Shown: piece after piece, positions 62,301 to 64,000 of the stretch
Layout: every line of letters starts with the position of its first letter
How positions within the stretch are numbered: the first letter of the stretch is position 1
NCBI GenBank assembly: GCA_019916065.1
Contig: CM034233.1
Location: 3,089,001-3,153,000 of the forward strand
DNA length: 64,000 bases
DNA from: Vitellaria paradoxa
Taxonomy: Eukaryota > Streptophyta > Magnoliopsida > Ericales > Sapotaceae
Direction: 5' to 3'
Notes under the pieces: generated by a model
Told to the model about the DNA's origin: nothing
Seen by the model: only the letters and a program-made list of their open reading frames with translations
The model's database searches: none
Translations under genes and position numbers: made by a program

Positions 62301-63340
62301 CCTGTAGCCAATAGAAGCAAAGGGTCCAGAACATGAGAAAAATATTGCGCAATAATAGGTGACAGTTATACACATTATGAAAGCAGTACTTGCTTCATCT
62401 ATTTCAATTAAGATGCAGTGCTTGGCACCAAGGGTATGCACTTACATGATACATGACAGGCCCATTATAAAGCAAGCATAACTGAGTAGTTTTGGAAAGC
62501 TAGAAGAGCATACACACAAATCAATCCAAACTAAATCAAACATTTTCCCACTAGGTGGGGTCGGCTATATGGATTTGTTGATACCAATTAGATTTGTTTA
62601 TGGCCATATCCTCCGATAAATCTAGGTAGGTCAAGTCATGTTTAATAGTTTCTTTTCAACTTCTTTTGGGTCTTCCTCTACCTCTCCTACTTCTGGTAAT
62701 CTCCATACTTTCACACCTTCTAACAGGTGCCTCCGCTGGACGCCTTCTAATATGACCAAACCATCTTAATCGGTTTTCTCTCATTTTATCTTCAATCGGT
62801 GCTATTTCTACTTTACCCCTAATCTCCTCGTTCCTAATCCTATCTTTCCTTGTAATCCCGCACATCCACCTTAGTATCCTCATCTCCGCAACTGCTATCT
62901 TCTGACCACTTAAATAAAAAAAAAAATTTCTAAGAATTTCATTTTCCTTTTCGGTGTTAAAAAATTTCCTTTTTCCCAATAAAATGATGAAATATATTAA
63001 AACAAAGTGACGGTCTGCACTTTAAACAACAGTTCAGCAATAAGCTAAATAAAATGCATCCATGTATAATCAAACCCAACTTATTCAAATTTTCTTTACC
63101 CCCCTTTTTTTTGGGGGGGGGGGGGAGGGAGAGGGAGGGAAGGGGGAGGGGTTGTTGCCAAACAATTGCTTTCTTCAACTGGGTCAAAATTAAAGGTTTA
63201 GACGTAGCAATGCCTATTTGGAACTTTCTACCTCAAAACATGAATTGTGACTGAGAAAGGGAAACTTGTTGCTCGGCAGAGGCAAAAAGATATTGCTGCT
63301 TCAGTGTAGCAATAGTGACAAATTTAGTTGCAGCCTCGAT
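59306..63340 (-). CDS. RH10: DEAD-box RNA helicase, RH10/DDX47 (Rrp3)-like, C-terminal RecA2 half; 5' part not in window
   Basis: RH10/Rrp3 helicases act in the nucleolus in early pre-18S rRNA processing. Exons (minus): 63266-63340, 62155-62301, 61897-62034, 60593-60704, 60422-60507, 59306-59389, all in phase. The product runs from [17 protein letters not shown] through motif IV (TTIVFTRRC), the Q/R region ([17 protein letters not shown]), motif V ([11 protein letters not shown]) and motif VI ([14 protein letters not shown]) to [19 protein letters not shown] and a short C-terminus ending EGLLK. The family consensus for motif VI is HRVGRTARAGRSG, so the first arginine is Asn and the last is Lys. 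The Lys/Arg-rich tail of typical RH10 is absent. RecA1 with Walker A and DEAD lies beyond the right edge or is missing. No frameshift is seen, so it may be a divergent paralogue or an early pseudogene. Confidence 0.85.
59813..60000. repeat. Three tandem ~64-bp units
   Basis: Units starting near 59813, 59877 and 59941 share 'attcaacc..aagt.cgatt', 'tcaattcccata' and 'caaaatcaattccaa'. In the last helicase intron. Confidence 0.88.
62500..62979 (-). mobile_element. RTE-type LINE 3' fragment
   Basis: Minus-strand frame (62656-62979) gives [20 protein letters not shown], then [20 protein letters not shown] and GRGRPKRS, the well-known C-terminal end of RTE-like LINE polyproteins in plants. The downstream plus-strand 'ggtggggtcggctatatgg' is the matching 3' non-coding part. 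5' truncated, inserted in a helicase intron. It is one of the better preserved elements here. Confidence 0.85.
63113..63151 (+). other. G-rich tract with quadruplex potential
   Basis: A run of 13 G followed by GGGA-type repeats gives more than four G-tracts within 40 bp on the plus strand, preceded by C- and T-runs. It is on the strand opposite the helicase transcript. Confidence 0.6.
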
Positions 63341-64000
63341 CTGAAAGGATTTACAAGTTGAAATTAGCAACGAATTAATTATGAGAATATGATTTGATTC
63401 ATTTACTTAATTAAAAAAAATTAACAATGAGAATAATGGATAAGAAAAATGATACAGTGCATGAACCTGTGAATTGGATGGGTAGTCCCTTCCAAGATTA
63501 GCAAAATCGTCCACCAATTGGCCAAATACTTCCAAATCATTAAATGACCTAACTTCCATTCTCAACAACCAATCTACCAAAAGGAAAAATGCAATCAAGG
63601 TCAATATTTAACGCAACTTCTACAGAAGGTGTCTCTATATATCCTAACATAAAATGTTTGTTATTTATTTCAATGTCCACAAGCATGCAAGATATTTTGA
63701 GGACAAAATAAACGTTGCAGCGGAAAAAAAATGACCACAACATCCTTGGCGTATTGGGCCTTAAAAAAAATTAAAAAAAAAAAACTTATCGTGTTGCTCC
63801 AACATAAAATATATTAAAAATAAAAAATAAATAAATTAAACATCAGTCAATATACAAAACTGTAACTAAGCTAGTGATTGGCATGCAATAGTGTAATTAT
63901 CGTATTATTTTAGCATGTCAATTACTCATTTATGCTTACTTATTGCTCAATTTTATCTTAATTATCCCATTCTCTTGTATTATTGGTGATTGTATATTTA
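63341..64000 (-). other. Upstream part of the helicase locus; one unexplained open exon-like segment
   Basis: No helicase RecA1 sequence is visible. At 63467-63548 (minus) an open segment with acceptor 'gttag' and donor CAG/gttcat could encode SFNDLEVFGQLVDDFANLGR plus DYPSNSQ and would join the 63340 exon in phase. I do not recognise it. The rest (63570-64000) is AT-rich with A-runs and looks intronic. Confidence 0.35.

Overview
The window is nuclear DNA from a dicot plant. It is AT-rich, and the genes have many GT-AG introns full of mobile-element debris. The protein-coding exons read as plant orthologues: chloroplast NAD kinase 2, a plant-type PQBP1, a ubinuclein, a P-class PPR protein and an RH10/DDX47-like DEAD-box helicase. 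The species cannot be fixed from the sequence alone. Exon joins were worked out by eye from splice sites and reading phase. For the two complete multi-exon genes the summed exons are an exact multiple of three (1,917 and 2,271 nt), which supports the models.

Layout from left to right. (1) 104-4903, minus: first four coding exons of NADK2, whose kinase C-terminus lies beyond the left edge. (2) 4904-9413: AT-rich intergenic DNA with MITE-like repeats. (3) 9414-24074, minus: a 14-exon PQBP1-like gene (638 aa) with a WW domain, a four-cysteine motif and the C-terminal U5-15kD-binding type tail. A 5'UTR exon lies near 25.6 kb. Its introns hold tandem TRIMs, an LTR, a LINE with a TRIM nested in it, other LINE fragments and a long hairpin. 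(4) 25.7-29.9 kb: AT-rich intergenic. (5) 29917-42896, minus: a 13-exon ubinuclein gene (756 aa), a HIRA-complex histone H3.3 chaperone subunit, with several tandem duplications in its introns. (6) 45720-48440, plus: an intronless 906-aa mitochondrial PPR gene, divergent from ubinuclein across about 2.8 kb. (7) 49043-49206: a tRNA-derived SINE with a 19-bp target duplication. (8) 49862-50974, plus: a frameshifted, truncated pseudogene of an LSI2-like silicon/arsenite efflux transporter. (9) 54236-55540: an unusual array of eight ~146-bp hairpin-bearing units followed by about ten ~17-bp units derived from the end of the same unit. (10) 59306-63340 and beyond, minus: the RecA2 half of an RH10-like helicase with a degenerate motif VI.

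The genes are unrelated housekeeping functions (plastid NADP supply, splicing, chromatin, organelle RNA processing, rRNA processing) and do not form a pathway or operon. The most unusual content is the structured repeat array at 54.2-55.5 kb, the nested retroelements in the PQBP1-like introns, and the helicase with lost motif VI arginines plus a possible non-helicase exon upstream.
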